Made by a program: the position numbers and the translations under genes. From NCBI RefSeq assembly GCF_003387355.1, contig NZ_QUNH01000001.1, positions 816,023-880,022 of the forward strand: a stretch of 64,000 nucleotides of DNA. Direction: 5' to 3'. The notes under the pieces are model-generated. The model ran no database searches. It was not told the origin of the DNA and saw only the letters and a list, made by a program, of their open reading frames with translations. This document shows positions 1 to 9,529 of the stretch, piece after piece. The first letter of the stretch is position 1; each line of letters opens with the position of its first letter. This DNA comes from Winogradskyella sediminis. GTDB taxonomy: Bacteria > Bacteroidota > Bacteroidia > Flavobacteriales > Flavobacteriaceae.

Positions 1-1
1 T

Positions 2-919
2 TTTGCCTCGGCGAAAACCATGCAGTTCTTTAAGAATCATTTTAAAAGTAAAATTAATTTTTATAGTATAGACACTCCAGATAAAATGGTTCATGGAAAA
101 GTTAATGTTGTTAATGTTTGGAACGAACCTGTAAAAATTGAATTTGGAAAAGAAGATAAAAAAATTGGACAATACGCTATAAAGTCTCTCGAGGCTGCCA
201 CCAAAGCTTTAAAGGAAGGTACGGTTGATGTTTTGGTTACAGCTCCGATAAATAAGCACAATATTCAGTCTGAGACATTTAATTTCCCAGGTCATACCGA
301 TTATTTGGCGAAAGCTTTAAATGGAAAAAGTTTAATGTTTATGGTGTCTGATGAGTTACGTGTAGGCCTATTAACAGACCACGTGCCACTTAAGGATGCA
401 AGTAAGACCATAACGGTAGATCTCATTAAAGAGAAGATAACCACGGTTACGAAATCTCTAATCGCCGATTTTGGAATTAGAAAACCTAAAATAGCAGTTT
501 TAGCTATTAATCCTCATGCTGGTGATAATGGTGTTATTGGTAATGAAGATGATACGGTATTGAAACCAACGTTAGAAAAAATTAAATCTACAGGGACTTT
601 AGTTTATGGGCCATACTCAGCAGATAGCTTTTTCGGTTCTAATACATATAAAAATTTCGATGCTATAATTGCGTCTTATCACGATCAAGGTTTAATTCCT
701 TTTAAAACCATTGCTTTTGGGAAAGGAGTTAACTATACTGCAGGTTTAGATAAGGTGCGAACTTCGCCAGATCATGGAACAGCCTATGAGATTGCGGGTA
801 AAGGACTTGCCGATGAAAGCTCTATGAAACAAGCTATAGTTCTGGCAATTGAAATTTTTAGACACAGAAAAGAGTATAATTACTACAGTAAAAACCCTTT
901 AAAAAAAGGATCTAGATAG
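2..919 (+). CDS. pdxA: 4-hydroxythreonine-4-phosphate dehydrogenase, 5'-truncated by window edge
   Basis: PdxA oxidises 4-phosphohydroxy-L-threonine in the DXP-dependent pyridoxal phosphate pathway. The open frame already runs at the left edge (first full codon at base 2, reading F-A-S-A-K-T before the first Met at base 20), so that Met is internal and the true start lies outside; 305 residues are visible and the family usually has about 330-350. The three divalent-metal histidines are recognisable in NPHAGD, YHDQG and SPDHGT, and the substrate-site TDHVPL and FNFPGHTD motifs are present. It ends about 80 bases before the next gene on the same strand. The family assignment is secure; only the missing N-terminus is unknown. 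Confidence 0.95.
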   Translation, partial: FASAKTMQFFKNHFKSKINFYSIDTPDKMVHGKVNVVNVWNEPVKIEFGKEDKKIGQYAIKSLEAATKALKEGTVDVLVTAPINKHNIQSETFNFPGHTDYLAKALNGKSLMFMVSDELRVGLLTDHVPLKDASKTITVDLIKEKITTVTKSLIADFGIRKPKIAVLAINPHAGDNGVIGNEDDTVLKPTLEKIKSTGTLVYGPYSADSFFGSNTYKNFDAIIASYHDQGLIPFKTIAFGKGVNYTAGLDKVRTSPDHGTAYEIAGKGLADESSMKQAIVLAIEIFRHRKEYNYYSKNPLKKGSR

Positions 920-968
920 TTATAAACAAAATTTGTTGATATCTAGGCGTTAAATTAGGAAAAAGTTA

Positions 969-976
969 TATATTTG
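969..976 (+). promoter_or_regulatory. TAnnTTTG -7 box upstream of DUF177-rpmF
   Basis: The sequence TATATTTG matches the Bacteroidota -7 consensus TAnnTTTG exactly and lies 22 bases before the ATG of the DUF177 gene. No TTG -33 box is seen at the usual 17-23 base spacing, so this is a moderate prediction. Confidence 0.45.
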
Positions 977-998
977 CACGCTCAAATTGAATGTGATA

Positions 999-1538
999 AT
1001 GAAGGCATTAAAATCTTATACTATCCCTTTTGTAGGATTAAAGGTGGGAATGCATCATTTTGATTTTCAAATTGATAATGAGTTCTTTGAGCATTTTGAA
1101 TATGATGAATTTAATGCAGTTGACGTTAAAATTGACCTAGAATTCGAAAAAAAATCAACACTTTTAGAGTTGTTTTTTTCGGCTAAAGGTTCAGTAAATG
1201 TAAATTGTGATATTACTAATGAACCTTATGATCAAGCGATTAACGACGATTTTAAATTAGTTGTAAAGTTTGGTAATGAGTATAATGATGATAACGAAGA
1301 TATCTTAATTATACCACATGGCGAATATGAAATTAATGTCGCTCAATATATATATGAGCTCATTATTTTAGCGGTTCCTATTAAAAGGATTCATCCAGGT
1401 ATAGAAGATGGTACATTACAGTCTGATATACTTTCAAAATTAGAAGAACTAAGTCCAAGTGAGGACCGTAAAGAAAAATCATCTGAGGATATAGACCCTC
1501 GTTGGAATAATTTAAAAAAACTATTAACGGATAAATAA
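999..1538 (+). CDS. DUF177/YceD family protein (large-subunit rRNA accumulation factor family)
   Basis: Small acidic cytoplasmic protein of 179 residues in the DUF177 (YceD) family, whose members sit next to rpmF in most bacteria and have been linked to 23S rRNA accumulation. The frame can be extended to a TTG at 987, but I choose the ATG at 999 because [17 protein letters not shown] matches the usual flavobacterial N-terminus and the -7 box lies close upstream. The middle is rich in Asp and Glu, and the C-terminus ([11 protein letters not shown]) is typical. It is followed 8 bases later by rpmF, so the two should be cotranscribed. The molecular function in Bacteroidota is inferred from family and context only. 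Confidence 0.88.
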   Translation: MKALKSYTIPFVGLKVGMHHFDFQIDNEFFEHFEYDEFNAVDVKIDLEFEKKSTLLELFFSAKGSVNVNCDITNEPYDQAINDDFKLVVKFGNEYNDDNEDILIIPHGEYEINVAQYIYELIILAVPIKRIHPGIEDGTLQSDILSKLEELSPSEDRKEKSSEDIDPRWNNLKKLLTDK

Positions 1539-1546
1539 CATTTAAA

Positions 1547-1750
1547 ATGGCACATCCAAAGCGTAAAATATCGAAAACAAGAAGAGATAAAAGAAGAACA
1601 CATTACAAAGCTTCTGTACCTCAAATAGCAACTTGCCCAACTACTGGTGAGCCACACTTATACCATAGAGCACACTGGTTCGAAGGTAAATTATATTACA
1701 GAGGTCAAGTGCTTATTGACAACTCAGTTGAAGAAGAAAACGTAGCATAA
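1547..1750 (+). CDS. rpmF: 50S ribosomal protein L32
   Basis: 67-residue basic ribosomal protein L32. The N-terminus [19 protein letters not shown] is the diagnostic signature of the family. The zinc-ribbon form of L32 carries four cysteines as two pairs; here a single Cys remains ([17 protein letters not shown]), so this copy cannot form the classical zinc site and is of the zinc-independent kind. It follows DUF177 by 8 bases and is followed by a strong terminator, which places it at the end of a two-gene unit rather than in one transcript with fabH. Confidence 0.96.
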   Translation: MAHPKRKISKTRRDKRRTHYKASVPQIATCPTTGEPHLYHRAHWFEGKLYYRGQVLIDNSVEEENVA

Positions 1751-1770
1751 GTATTATGCACGCATACAAG

Positions 1771-1798
1771 AAAACGCTCCTATGTGAGCGTTTTTTTT
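1771..1798 (+). terminator. Rho-independent terminator after rpmF
   Basis: Perfect 9-bp stem AAAACGCTC / GAGCGTTTT with a 6-base loop, running directly into eight T residues, 20 bases after the rpmF stop. Confidence 0.88.
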
Positions 1799-1928
1799 GT
1801 TATTATTTTTTGAATACAGCAAAAACCACTTACTTTGCGTTACTATTTGCCAAAAAACGGGGAAAATTGATTTAAACATTACTTTTTTTATCAATTTTTC
1901 ATACTTTTAATTAATCTAAAAGCTAATA

Positions 1929-2924
1929 ATGAGTAAAATCACAGCGGCAATTACAGCTGTCGGAGGCTATGTTCCTGAATATGTTTTAACGAACAAAATC
2001 CTCGAAACCATGGTCGAAACTAACGACGAGTGGATCACCTCAAGAACAGGGATAAAAGAACGTAGAATTCTTAAAGAAGATGGAAAAGGAACTTCGTATT
2101 TAGCCATTAAAGCGGCCGAAGACCTTATTCAGAAAAAAGGATTAGACCCAAAAGAAATTGACTTGGTTATTGTCTGTACCGCATCTCCCGATATGAAAGC
2201 GGCTTCAACAGCAGCTTACACAGCAACAGAAATCGGAGCGGTAAATGCATTTTCATACGATTTAGAAGCAGCTTGTTCTAGTTTTCTTTTTGGTATGTCT
2301 ACGGCATCTGCTTATATCGAATCTGGTCGTTACAAAAAAATCCTTTTAATAGGAGCCGATAAAAATTCATCATTTATAAACTATAAAGACAGAGCAACAT
2401 GTATTATCTTCGGTGATGGTGCAGGTGCTGTACTTTTTGAACCTAACGAGGAAGGTTTAGGTCTTCAAGATGAATTGCTTCGCAGTAATGGAGAAGGGAG
2501 AGAGTTCTTACAAGCAACCTATGGAGGTTCTTCTTACCCTATAAATAAAGATACCTTTGAGGAAGGGAAACACTATGTTTTCCAAGACGGAAAAACCGTG
2601 TTTAAAAATGCCGTATTTAATATGGCAGATGTCGCAGAAAAGATTATGAAAAGAAATGATCTTGTAAACGATGACATAGCATGGTTAGCAGCACACCAAG
2701 CTAATAAACGTATTATTGATGCGACAGCTAATAGAATAAAATTAGAAGACGATAAAGTAATGATGAACATACAGAGGTATGGGAATACCACTTCTGCAAC
2801 GTTGCCATTATTATTGTTTGATTACGAATCACAACTTAAAAAAGGTGATAAAATAATATTTGCCGCCTTCGGTGGCGGATTTACTTGGGGCTCTATTTAT
2901 TTTAAATGGGCTTATAACTCCTAA
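1929..2924 (+). CDS. fabH: 3-oxoacyl-ACP synthase III (KAS III)
   Basis: FabH condenses an acyl-CoA primer with malonyl-ACP to start fatty acid synthesis. The 331-residue length is normal. The catalytic triad is visible: Cys in EAACSSFLFG, His in AAHQANKRI and Asn in YGNTTSATLPL; the C-terminal AFGGGFTWGSI glycine loop is also typical. The ATG at 1929 gives the usual MSKITAAITAVGGYVPEY start. It leads a fabH-accB-accC unit (31 bases to accB), so the acetyl-CoA carboxylase subunits that supply malonyl-CoA are made together with the enzyme that first uses it. Upstream DNA holds imperfect -7-like boxes only, so I call no promoter. Confidence 0.96.
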   Translation: MSKITAAITAVGGYVPEYVLTNKILETMVETNDEWITSRTGIKERRILKEDGKGTSYLAIKAAEDLIQKKGLDPKEIDLVIVCTASPDMKAASTAAYTATEIGAVNAFSYDLEAACSSFLFGMSTASAYIESGRYKKILLIGADKNSSFINYKDRATCIIFGDGAGAVLFEPNEEGLGLQDELLRSNGEGREFLQATYGGSSYPINKDTFEEGKHYVFQDGKTVFKNAVFNMADVAEKIMKRNDLVNDDIAWLAAHQANKRIIDATANRIKLEDDKVMMNIQRYGNTTSATLPLLLFDYESQLKKGDKIIFAAFGGGFTWGSIYFKWAYNS

Positions 2925-2955
2925 TTAAAACTAACTAATCAAAATATCTAAAATT

Positions 2956-3432
2956 ATGGATATCAAAGAAATTCAAAACTTAATAAAATTTGTTGCCAAG
3001 TCTGGGGCAAACGAGGTTAAGTTAGAGATGGACGATGTTAAAATCACTATTAGAACAGGTTCAGAAAACGAGACTACAATTGTACAGCAAGTGCCAATGC
3101 AAGCAGCACCAGTTATGCAACAACAAGTGCCAGCACAACCTGCTGCCGCACCAGTTAAAGAAACAGCAGCTCCTGCAACAGAAGATTCAAAATATATAAC
3201 GATTAAATCTCCTATCATTGGAACATTTTACCGCAAACCTTCACCAGACAAACCTGTATTTGTAGAGGTAGGTACTGATATTAAAGAAGGTGATGTGCTT
3301 TGTGTAATTGAAGCCATGAAATTATTTAATGAAATTGAATCAGAGATTTCTGGTAAAATTGTAAAAGTATTGGTAGATGATGCATCTCCAGTAGAATTCG
3401 ATCAGCCATTATTTTTGGTAGATCCATCATAA
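2956..3432 (+). CDS. accB: Biotin carboxyl carrier protein of acetyl-CoA carboxylase
   Basis: 158-residue BCCP. The N-terminal segment (1-40) is the conserved helix found in AccB; residues about 42-75 form a flexible Ala/Pro/Gln-rich linker; the C-terminal biotinyl domain (about 78-158) carries the biotin attachment motif EAMKLFNEIE, with the Lys in AMKL being modified. PIIGTFYRKPSPDKPVFV is the typical start of the biotinyl domain. The protein carries carboxybiotin between AccC and the carboxyltransferase. It sits between fabH and accC; the 75-base gap before accC contains an imperfect palindrome. Confidence 0.96.
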   Translation: MDIKEIQNLIKFVAKSGANEVKLEMDDVKITIRTGSENETTIVQQVPMQAAPVMQQQVPAQPAAAPVKETAAPATEDSKYITIKSPIIGTFYRKPSPDKPVFVEVGTDIKEGDVLCVIEAMKLFNEIESEISGKIVKVLVDDASPVEFDQPLFLVDPS

Positions 3433-3434
3433 CC

Positions 3435-3491
3435 AAATTTAAAATTCCAAAACATAAATCCCAACCCGTTGGAATTTGGAATTTGAAATTT
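3435..3491. repeat. Imperfect palindrome between accB and accC
   Basis: Bases 3435-3451 (AAATTTAAAATTCCAAA) and 3475-3491 (TTTGGAATTTGAAATTT) are inverted copies matching at 16 of 17 positions. The loop contains a second dyad, CCAAC-CC-GTTGG (3461-3472). The whole gap between the genes folds into one long stem without a T-run, so it is not a classical terminator. The GGAATTTGGAATTT wording resembles interspersed palindromic units found in flavobacterial intergenic DNA, but I cannot count genome copies here. Confidence 0.6.
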
Positions 3492-3507
3492 TAAATACTT
3501 AAAAGTT

Positions 3508-4860
3508 ATGTTTAAAAAAATATTAATTGCCAATAGAGGGGAAATAGCACTTCGTGTTATTAGAACTTGTAAAGAAATGGGCATTAAAACTGTTGCGGTG
3601 TATTCTACCGCAGATGCAGAAAGTCTTCACGTTAAGTTTGCTGACGAAGCCGTTTGTATTGGACCCGCTCCTAGTAGCGAATCATATCTTAAAATAGCTA
3701 ATATCATAGCTGCTGCTGAGATAACTAACGCAGACGCCATACATCCCGGTTACGGGTTTTTATCTGAAAATGCAAAGTTTTCAAAAATATGTGAAGAGCA
3801 TGGAATAAAATTCATCGGAGCATCTGAAGAGATGATTAACCGAATGGGAGATAAGGCTAATGCCAAAGCGACAATGAAAGCTGCAGGTGTGCCTTGTGTA
3901 CCAGGTAGCGATGGTATTATAGAAACGTTTGAAGATTGTGTAAAAGTCGCTAAAGAAACCGGTTATCCTGTAATGTTAAAAGCATCTGCAGGTGGTGGAG
4001 GTAAAGGTATGCGTGCCGTATGGAAGCCAGAAGATTTACAAAATGCATGGGAGTCTGCTCGTTCAGAATCCAAAGCTGCATTTGGTAATGATGATATGTA
4101 TATGGAAAAGCTTATTGAAGAGCCTCGACATATCGAAATACAAATTGTTGGAGATTCTAGAGGAAAGGCTTGTCACTTATCAGAACGTGATTGTTCTATC
4201 CAAAGACGTCATCAAAAGTTAACAGAAGAAGTGCCTTCTCCATTTATGACTGATAAGTTGAGGAATAAAATGGGTAAAGCTGCTGTTAAAGCTGCTGAGT
4301 ATATTAAATATGAAGGAGCAGGTACAGTAGAGTTTTTGGTAGATAAGCATAGAGATTTCTACTTTATGGAAATGAATACGCGTATCCAAGTAGAACACCC
4401 AATAACGGAACAAGTTATTGATTTCGATTTAATACGTGAGCAAATATTAGTAGCTGCAGGAGTACCTATTTCTGGTAAAAACTATACACCAAACCTACAT
4501 TCAATAGAGTGTAGAATTAATGCTGAAGATCCGTTTAATGATTTTAGACCTTCACCAGGTAGAATTACAACACTTCATGCACCAGGTGGTCATGGAGTTC
4601 GTTTAGATACCCATGTGTATGCTGGTTATAGTATTCCTCCAAATTACGACTCTATGATTGCTAAGTTAATTACAACTGCTCAAACAAGAGAAGAGGCAAT
4701 TAACAAAATGAAGCGTGCATTAGATGAATTTGTGATTGAAGGTATTAAAACCACCATTCCATTTCATAGACAGCTAATGGATCATCCAGAGTACTTAGCA
4801 GGAAATTATACTACTAAGTTCATGGAAGACTTTAAGTTAGATAAACAAATTGAAGAATAA
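3508..4860 (+). CDS. accC: Acetyl-CoA carboxylase, biotin carboxylase subunit
   Basis: 450-residue biotin carboxylase, the ATP-grasp enzyme that carboxylates the biotin on Acc[22 protein letters not shown] is the standard N-terminal domain; the glycine-rich ATP loop [12 protein letters not shown], the HIEIQIVGD segment, [12 protein letters not shown], and the active-site [13 protein letters not shown] with its Arg and Glu are all present. Length equals the family norm, with no fused BCCP domain. It is the last gene of the fabH-accB-accC unit and is followed at once by a strong terminator. Confidence 0.97.
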   Translation: MFKKILIANRGEIALRVIRTCKEMGIKTVAVYSTADAESLHVKFADEAVCIGPAPSSESYLKIANIIAAAEITNADAIHPGYGFLSENAKFSKICEEHGIKFIGASEEMINRMGDKANAKATMKAAGVPCVPGSDGIIETFEDCVKVAKETGYPVMLKASAGGGGKGMRAVWKPEDLQNAWESARSESKAAFGNDDMYMEKLIEEPRHIEIQIVGDSRGKACHLSERDCSIQRRHQKLTEEVPSPFMTDKLRNKMGKAAVKAAEYIKYEGAGTVEFLVDKHRDFYFMEMNTRIQVEHPITEQVIDFDLIREQILVAAGVPISGKNYTPNLHSIECRINAEDPFNDFRPSPGRITTLHAPGGHGVRLDTHVYAGYSIPPNYDSMIAKLITTAQTREEAINKMKRALDEFVIEGIKTTIPFHRQLMDHPEYLAGNYTTKFMEDFKLDKQIEE

Positions 4861-4862
4861 AT

Positions 4863-4893
4863 AAAAACCCAAACATTATGTTTGGGTTTTTTT
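4863..4893 (+). terminator. Rho-independent terminator after accC
   Basis: Stem ACCCAAACA / TGTTTGGGT with a 3-base loop, flanked by A-run and T-run (seven T), starting 3 bases after the accC stop. Confidence 0.9.
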
Positions 4894-4992
4894 AGTTTTA
4901 AAGGTTGTTAAATTGTACAGCGTTTTTAGGGCTTAAGACGTTTTTTAATTTAATTAGTGTAACTTTATAAGCTACAAATTAAATAAAAAATT

Positions 4993-7674
4993 ATGCTTAA
5001 GAATTACATTTTAAAAATAAGCACAGTTGCTATTGTGCTTATTTCAATGTCTGCTCAAAGTCAAAACTCTACCGAATTATGGGCGCCAATTAGTGCAACA
5101 AAGGCTAATCAATCAGAACAAGTTTTAAGAAAAATTGAGCTCAAGACCGAACGATTTTATCAGTTAAATATTGAAGAATTAAAAAGTGCCTTGGTTAATG
5201 TTGGAGATAGAGAAAACCCAGGTAATACCATTGTAACTTTTCCTAATGCAGAAGGTCAACTTAATAAATTTAGAGTTTTTGAAGCTTCAGTTATGGAGCC
5301 CGAGCTTCAAGCCCAGTTTCCAAATATGAGATCATATGCTGGTCAAGGTATTGATAATCCTACTGAGATAGTTAGATTTAGTATCACTCCTAAAGGTTTT
5401 CATGCTATGTTTTTAGGGACGTCTAACGGTACTCAATTTATTGATCCATACTCTAAAACAGCTAATATTTATACCGTTTATGCGAAAAAGAATTTAGAGC
5501 CATTAGATTTTACTATGGAGTGTGGATTTGAAGATACCATAGGTAAATCTAATAATGATAATATACAGGCAAAAAATGCTAATGACGGTACGTTAAGAAA
5601 CTATCGTATTGCTATAGCATGTACAGGTGAATACACTGCGTTCCATGGGGGAACTACAACGGGTGCATTAGCAGCAATTGTCGTAACCATTACTAGAGTT
5701 AATAGTGTCTATGAAAGAGACCTTTCTATCACAATGACTTTAGTAAACAATAATAGTAGTATAATTTTTACCGATGCGGATACGGATCCTTTTAATAATA
5801 ACAATGCGAATATCTTAATCAATCAAAGTCAAACTCAAATTACAAATATCATTGGTGCTTCTAATTTTGATATTGGGCATACTTTTAGTACTGGTGGTGG
5901 TGGTTTAGCAAGTCAAGGAGTGTGCTATAGTAACCTTAAAGCTAGTGGAATTACAGGTTCTGGTCAGCCTGTGGGAGATGCCTTTGATATTGATTATGTG
6001 GCCCATGAAATAGGACATCAGTTTGGTGCACCACATACCTTTAATGGTACTGTTGGTAACTGTTCAGGAGGTAACCGATCTGCAGCAAATGCTTACGAGC
6101 CTGGGAGTGGCTCTACAATTATGGCATATGCCGGAATTTGTGGCTCGGATAATATTCAAATAGGAAGTGATGCATATTTTCACCAAAATAGTATTAATAA
6201 AATTTGGTCTCACGTTACTAATGCAGGTGCTTGTCCAGTAGATAGAACTTCTACAGGCAATACTGAGCCAGTAGCAAATGCAGGAGCTAATTATACTATT
6301 CCTCAAGGAACTCCTTATAAATTAGATGGGAGTGGCTCATCTGATGCAGATGGAATGTCTACACTAACATATACTTGGGAACAATATGATTTAGGTACAG
6401 CAGGACTGCCGACTGAAACTTCAGTAACAGGACCATTAGTTAGGTCTTTTGAAGGTACTGAAAACCCAGTAAGATATGTGCCTAGACTTTCGGATGTTTT
6501 AATAAATGGAGGCACATCTACGACATGGGAAAAATTGGCAACAGTAAATAGAAATTTAAATTTTGTACTAACTGTAAGAGATAATGATGCACGTGGTGGA
6601 CAAACTGATGCCGACCAAATGGTAGCTACAGTAACTACTGCGGCAGGTCCTTTTACTGTGACGTCACAAAATACAGCAGGAGTGTCTTGGGATATCGGTT
6701 CTACTCAAACCGTGACTTGGGATGTTGCTGGCACAACAGGAAATGGTGTTAATGAGTCTAATGTCAATATTTTGTTATCTACAGATGGAGGTGTTACTTT
6801 TGATACCGTATTGGCTTCAAATGTGCCTAATGATGGATCACATAGTATAGTTGTGCCTAATCTTTCTTCTATTAATTGTAGAATCATGGTAGAAGCAGCA
6901 AATGGAATATTTTTTAATGTTAATAGTAATAATTTCTTTATAGGCGCTAGTGTTGATTGCAACACTTATAGTGATAACAATGTTAATACAGCAATTGCAG
7001 ATGGTACAGGTACAACCACACCTATAAATGGAACTCCTTTGATAAGAACAATAAATGTACCTGATAACTTTACTATTGAATCTCTTAAGTTTAACTTAGA
7101 TATAGAACATACTTATGTCGGTGACTTATTAGTAAGATTAATACATCCTAATGGGACTACGGAAGTAAATGTATGGTCTGGTAATTGTACTAGTAATGAT
7201 AATATACTTATTGATTTTGAAGATAACTCGCCAGACATCGATTGTTCATTAACTGGTGCTGGTAATACCTATGCTCCGGCAGAGCCTTTATCTGCCTTTA
7301 CAGGTCTTAATTCTCAAGGTGATTGGACTATTTTAATTGCAGATTTTTTTCAAGGTGATACGGGTGAATTAAAAAATTGGTCGCTAGAATTCTGTGTAGA
7401 ATCTTTAAGCATAGTAGAAAATGAATTAGACCAATTAAGTATTTATCCTAATCCAAATAATGGAGAATTCAATATTGAGTTTAATTCCAAATCAGGTGAA
7501 GCTATTTCTGTTGCTGTATATGATATTAGAGGACGATCAATTTATGCAAAAAACTATGATAGTGTTGGTCGATTTAACGAAGCAATTCAACTTAATAATG
7601 CACAATCAGGCGTCTATTTGTTAACGATTATTGATGGTACACAAAAAGTCACTAAGAAAATAATAGTAGATTAA
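4993..7674 (+). CDS. Secreted reprolysin-like (M12B-type) metalloprotease with P-domain and T9SS sorting domain
   Basis: 893-residue exported zinc protease. Residues 1-23 are a signal peptide ending near SAQSQ. The zinc site is HEIGHQFGAPH (His338, Glu339, His342, His348), the HExxHxxGxxH form of metzincins, followed by a Met-turn-like segment STIMAYAGICG. Then come Ig/PKD-like beta regions (about 420-640), a proprotein-convertase P-domain (about 665-805; TYVGDLLVRLIHP, QGDWTILIADF), and a C-terminal type A T9SS sorting domain (YPNPNNGEF ... KVTKKIIVD). The protein should be secreted or fixed on the cell surface by the PorU route. It stands alone between two terminators. Substrate is unknown. 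Confidence 0.92.
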   Translation: MLKNYILKISTVAIVLISMSAQSQNSTELWAPISATKANQSEQVLRKIELKTERFYQLNIEELKSALVNVGDRENPGNTIVTFPNAEGQLNKFRVFEASVMEPELQAQFPNMRSYAGQGIDNPTEIVRFSITPKGFHAMFLGTSNGTQFIDPYSKTANIYTVYAKKNLEPLDFTMECGFEDTIGKSNNDNIQAKNANDGTLRNYRIAIACTGEYTAFHGGTTTGALAAIVVTITRVNSVYERDLSITMTLVNNNSSIIFTDADTDPFNNNNANILINQSQTQITNIIGASNFDIGHTFSTGGGGLASQGVCYSNLKASGITGSGQPVGDAFDIDYVAHEIGHQFGAPHTFNGTVGNCSGGNRSAANAYEPGSGSTIMAYAGICGSDNIQIGSDAYFHQNSINKIWSHVTNAGACPVDRTSTGNTEPVANAGANYTIPQGTPYKLDGSGSSDADGMSTLTYTWEQYDLGTAGLPTETSVTGPLVRSFEGTENPVRYVPRLSDVLINGGTSTTWEKLATVNRNLNFVLTVRDNDARGGQTDADQMVATVTTAAGPFTVTSQNTAGVSWDIGSTQTVTWDVAGTTGNGVNESNVNILLSTDGGVTFDTVLASNVPNDGSHSIVVPNLSSINCRIMVEAANGIFFNVNSNNFFIGASVDCNTYSDNNVNTAIADGTGTTTPINGTPLIRTINVPDNFTIESLKFNLDIEHTYVGDLLVRLIHPNGTTEVNVWSGNCTSNDNILIDFEDNSPDIDCSLTGAGNTYAPAEPLSAFTGLNSQGDWTILIADFFQGDTGELKNWSLEFCVESLSIVENELDQLSIYPNPNNGEFNIEFNSKSGEAISVAVYDIRGRSIYAKNYDSVGRFNEAIQLNNAQSGVYLLTIIDGTQKVTKKIIVD

Positions 7675-7693
7675 AAATTTATTTTATTACTTT

Positions 7694-7721
7694 AAAAGCT
7701 CCTAATTAAGGAGCTTTTTTT
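7694..7721 (+). terminator. Rho-independent terminator after the metalloprotease
   Basis: Stem AAAAGCTCCT / AGGAGCTTTT around a short AT loop, running into seven T; it ends just 5 bases before the ATG of the next gene. Confidence 0.87.
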
Positions 7722-7726
7722 ATGTT

Positions 7727-8842
7727 ATGAATTTATCATATTGGGAAATAAAAAATTGGCTTTCTCACATCGATTATGTGATTGTTGGAAGCGGTATTGT
7801 AGGGCTTAATTGTGCCTTACGGCTAAAACAGCGATTTCCTAAATCTAAGATTCTTGTGCTTGAAAAAGGAATGCTACCACAAGGCGCAAGTACTAAAAAT
7901 GCAGGCTTTGCATGTTTTGGTAGTATAAGTGAAATTATCGACGACTTAAAACACCACTCGGAAATTGAGGTATTAGATTTAATTAAGAAGCGAATTAATG
8001 GACTTCAATTACTGCGTGAAACACTTGGAGATAAAGCTATAGGTTATCAAAATCTTGGTGGTTATGAGTTGTTTTTAGATTCTGATGATGCCTTGTATGA
8101 TTCATGTATAGATAGGCAAGACGACATCAATCAGTTTTTACAGCCACTATTTAATACTAAGGTGTTTTCCTTTAAAGTAAACAATCTCGGCTTTAAAAAG
8201 ATAAAATCTAAACACTGCTTTAACCCTTACGAAGGACAGATAGATACGGGAAAAATGATGGATGCTTTATTACAAAAAGTACAATCTTTAGGTGTAAAAA
8301 TATTAAATAATATTACTGTCAAAGCCTTTTCTGAAACTTTAAATTCGGTAAAAATTGAAACAGATCATTTCGATCTTACAACCAAAAAACTATGTATTGC
8401 TACTAACGGTTTTGCAAAGCAACTCAATATATCAAAAGTGAAGCCAGCAAGAGCTCAGGTCTTAATAACAAAGCCAATAGATAATTTGCATATTAAAGGA
8501 ACGTTTCACTTAGATGAAGGGTATTATTACTTTAGAAATATCGATAATAGAGTTTTGTTAGGAGGTGGACGGAATCTCGATTTTAAAACTGAAGAAACTA
8601 CTGTATTTGGAGAAACAGAAATTGTTCAAAATAAACTCAAAAACCTTTTAAAAACTACAATTTTGCCAAATACTAATTTTGAAATAGATCATCGATGGTC
8701 TGGAATTATGGGTGTTGGTAAACAGAAAAAAGCTATTGTAAATCGGGTTTCGGATAATGTGTTTTGTGGCGTACGTTTGGGAGGCATGGGTATTGCAATC
8801 GGTAGTTCTATAGGGAAACAATTAGCAGAATTATTAGATTAA
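7727..8842 (+). CDS. FAD-dependent amino-acid-oxidase-like oxidoreductase (DAO family)
   Basis: 371-residue flavoprotein of the DAO family. The N-terminal Rossmann motif VIVGSGIVGLNCALRL binds ADP of FAD; EKGMLPQGASTKNAGFACFGS is the family's second FAD-binding segment. The C-terminal half has the typical GVRLGGMGIAIGSSIGKQLAELL stretch. Such proteins oxidise amines or amino acids, but nothing here identifies the substrate. It has no signal peptide, so it is probably cytoplasmic. It is followed after 3 bases by mtgA and then by the GreA-like gene, an arrangement that implies cotranscription without an obvious functional link. Confidence 0.85.
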   Translation: MNLSYWEIKNWLSHIDYVIVGSGIVGLNCALRLKQRFPKSKILVLEKGMLPQGASTKNAGFACFGSISEIIDDLKHHSEIEVLDLIKKRINGLQLLRETLGDKAIGYQNLGGYELFLDSDDALYDSCIDRQDDINQFLQPLFNTKVFSFKVNNLGFKKIKSKHCFNPYEGQIDTGKMMDALLQKVQSLGVKILNNITVKAFSETLNSVKIETDHFDLTTKKLCIATNGFAKQLNISKVKPARAQVLITKPIDNLHIKGTFHLDEGYYYFRNIDNRVLLGGGRNLDFKTEETTVFGETEIVQNKLKNLLKTTILPNTNFEIDHRWSGIMGVGKQKKAIVNRVSDNVFCGVRLGGMGIAIGSSIGKQLAELLD

Positions 8843-8845
8843 AGG

Positions 8846-9529
8846 ATGAAGTGGTTTTTTCGATTTGTAATGAAATTATGTTTTTGGAGTTTACTAATCT
8901 CTATTGGGTTAGTGCTACTTTTTAAGTATGTTCCTGTACCTGTAACTCCACTTATGGTGATAAGGTATTTTGAAAATACTGAAAAATCAAATTCGTGGGA
9001 GCATAATTGGGTTCCTATCGAAAATATATCGAAAAATATGCAACTTGCTGTTATTTGTAGTGAAGATCAAAAGTTTGTAACCCATAATGGTTTTGATATA
9101 GAAGCTATTGAAAAAGCTTATAAATATAATAAGGAAGGCAAGCGTATTAGAGGCGGAAGTACTATTAGTCAACAAACTGCAAAAAATGTGTTTTTATGGC
9201 CAGAGCGCAGTTGGTTACGAAAAGGGTTAGAAGTTTATTTTACATTTTTAATAGAAACCCTTTGGAGTAAAGAACGGATTCTTGAAGTGTATTTAAATAG
9301 TATTGAAATGGGACCAGGAATTTATGGTGCAGAAGCCGCCTCTCAATATTGGTTTAAAAAGTCTTGCGCTAATTTAACAGCACTTGAAGCTGCTGCAATA
9401 GTTTCAGTTTTACCCAATCCAAGAAAATATCGCGCAAATCCTGCAACGACATATATTCATAATCGAAAAACATGGATAGTAAAGCAAATGAGATACTACG
9501 GTAAATTAGACTTAAATAAGAAAAAATGA
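8846..9529 (+). CDS. mtgA: Monofunctional biosynthetic peptidoglycan transglycosylase
   Basis: 227-residue glycosyltransferase family 51 enzyme that polymerises lipid II into glycan strands. One N-terminal membrane anchor (about 9-30) is followed by the GT51 domain: SEDQKFVTHNGFD contains the first catalytic Glu, then RGGSTISQQTAKNVFLWPERS and the EVYLNSIEMGPGIYGAEAAS motif. There is no transpeptidase domain, and the length is that of the MtgA family. It starts 3 bases after the flavoprotein gene and overlaps the next gene by 4 bases (ATGA). Confidence 0.94.
   Translation: MKWFFRFVMKLCFWSLLISIGLVLLFKYVPVPVTPLMVIRYFENTEKSNSWEHNWVPIENISKNMQLAVICSEDQKFVTHNGFDIEAIEKAYKYNKEGKRIRGGSTISQQTAKNVFLWPERSWLRKGLEVYFTFLIETLWSKERILEVYLNSIEMGPGIYGAEAASQYWFKKSCANLTALEAAAIVSVLPNPRKYRANPATTYIHNRKTWIVKQMRYYGKLDLNKKK

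Noticed and set aside
1391..1657. 88-residue minus-strand frame across DUF177 and rpmF
   Set aside because: Entirely antisense to two well-supported genes, Ser/Cys-rich shadow.
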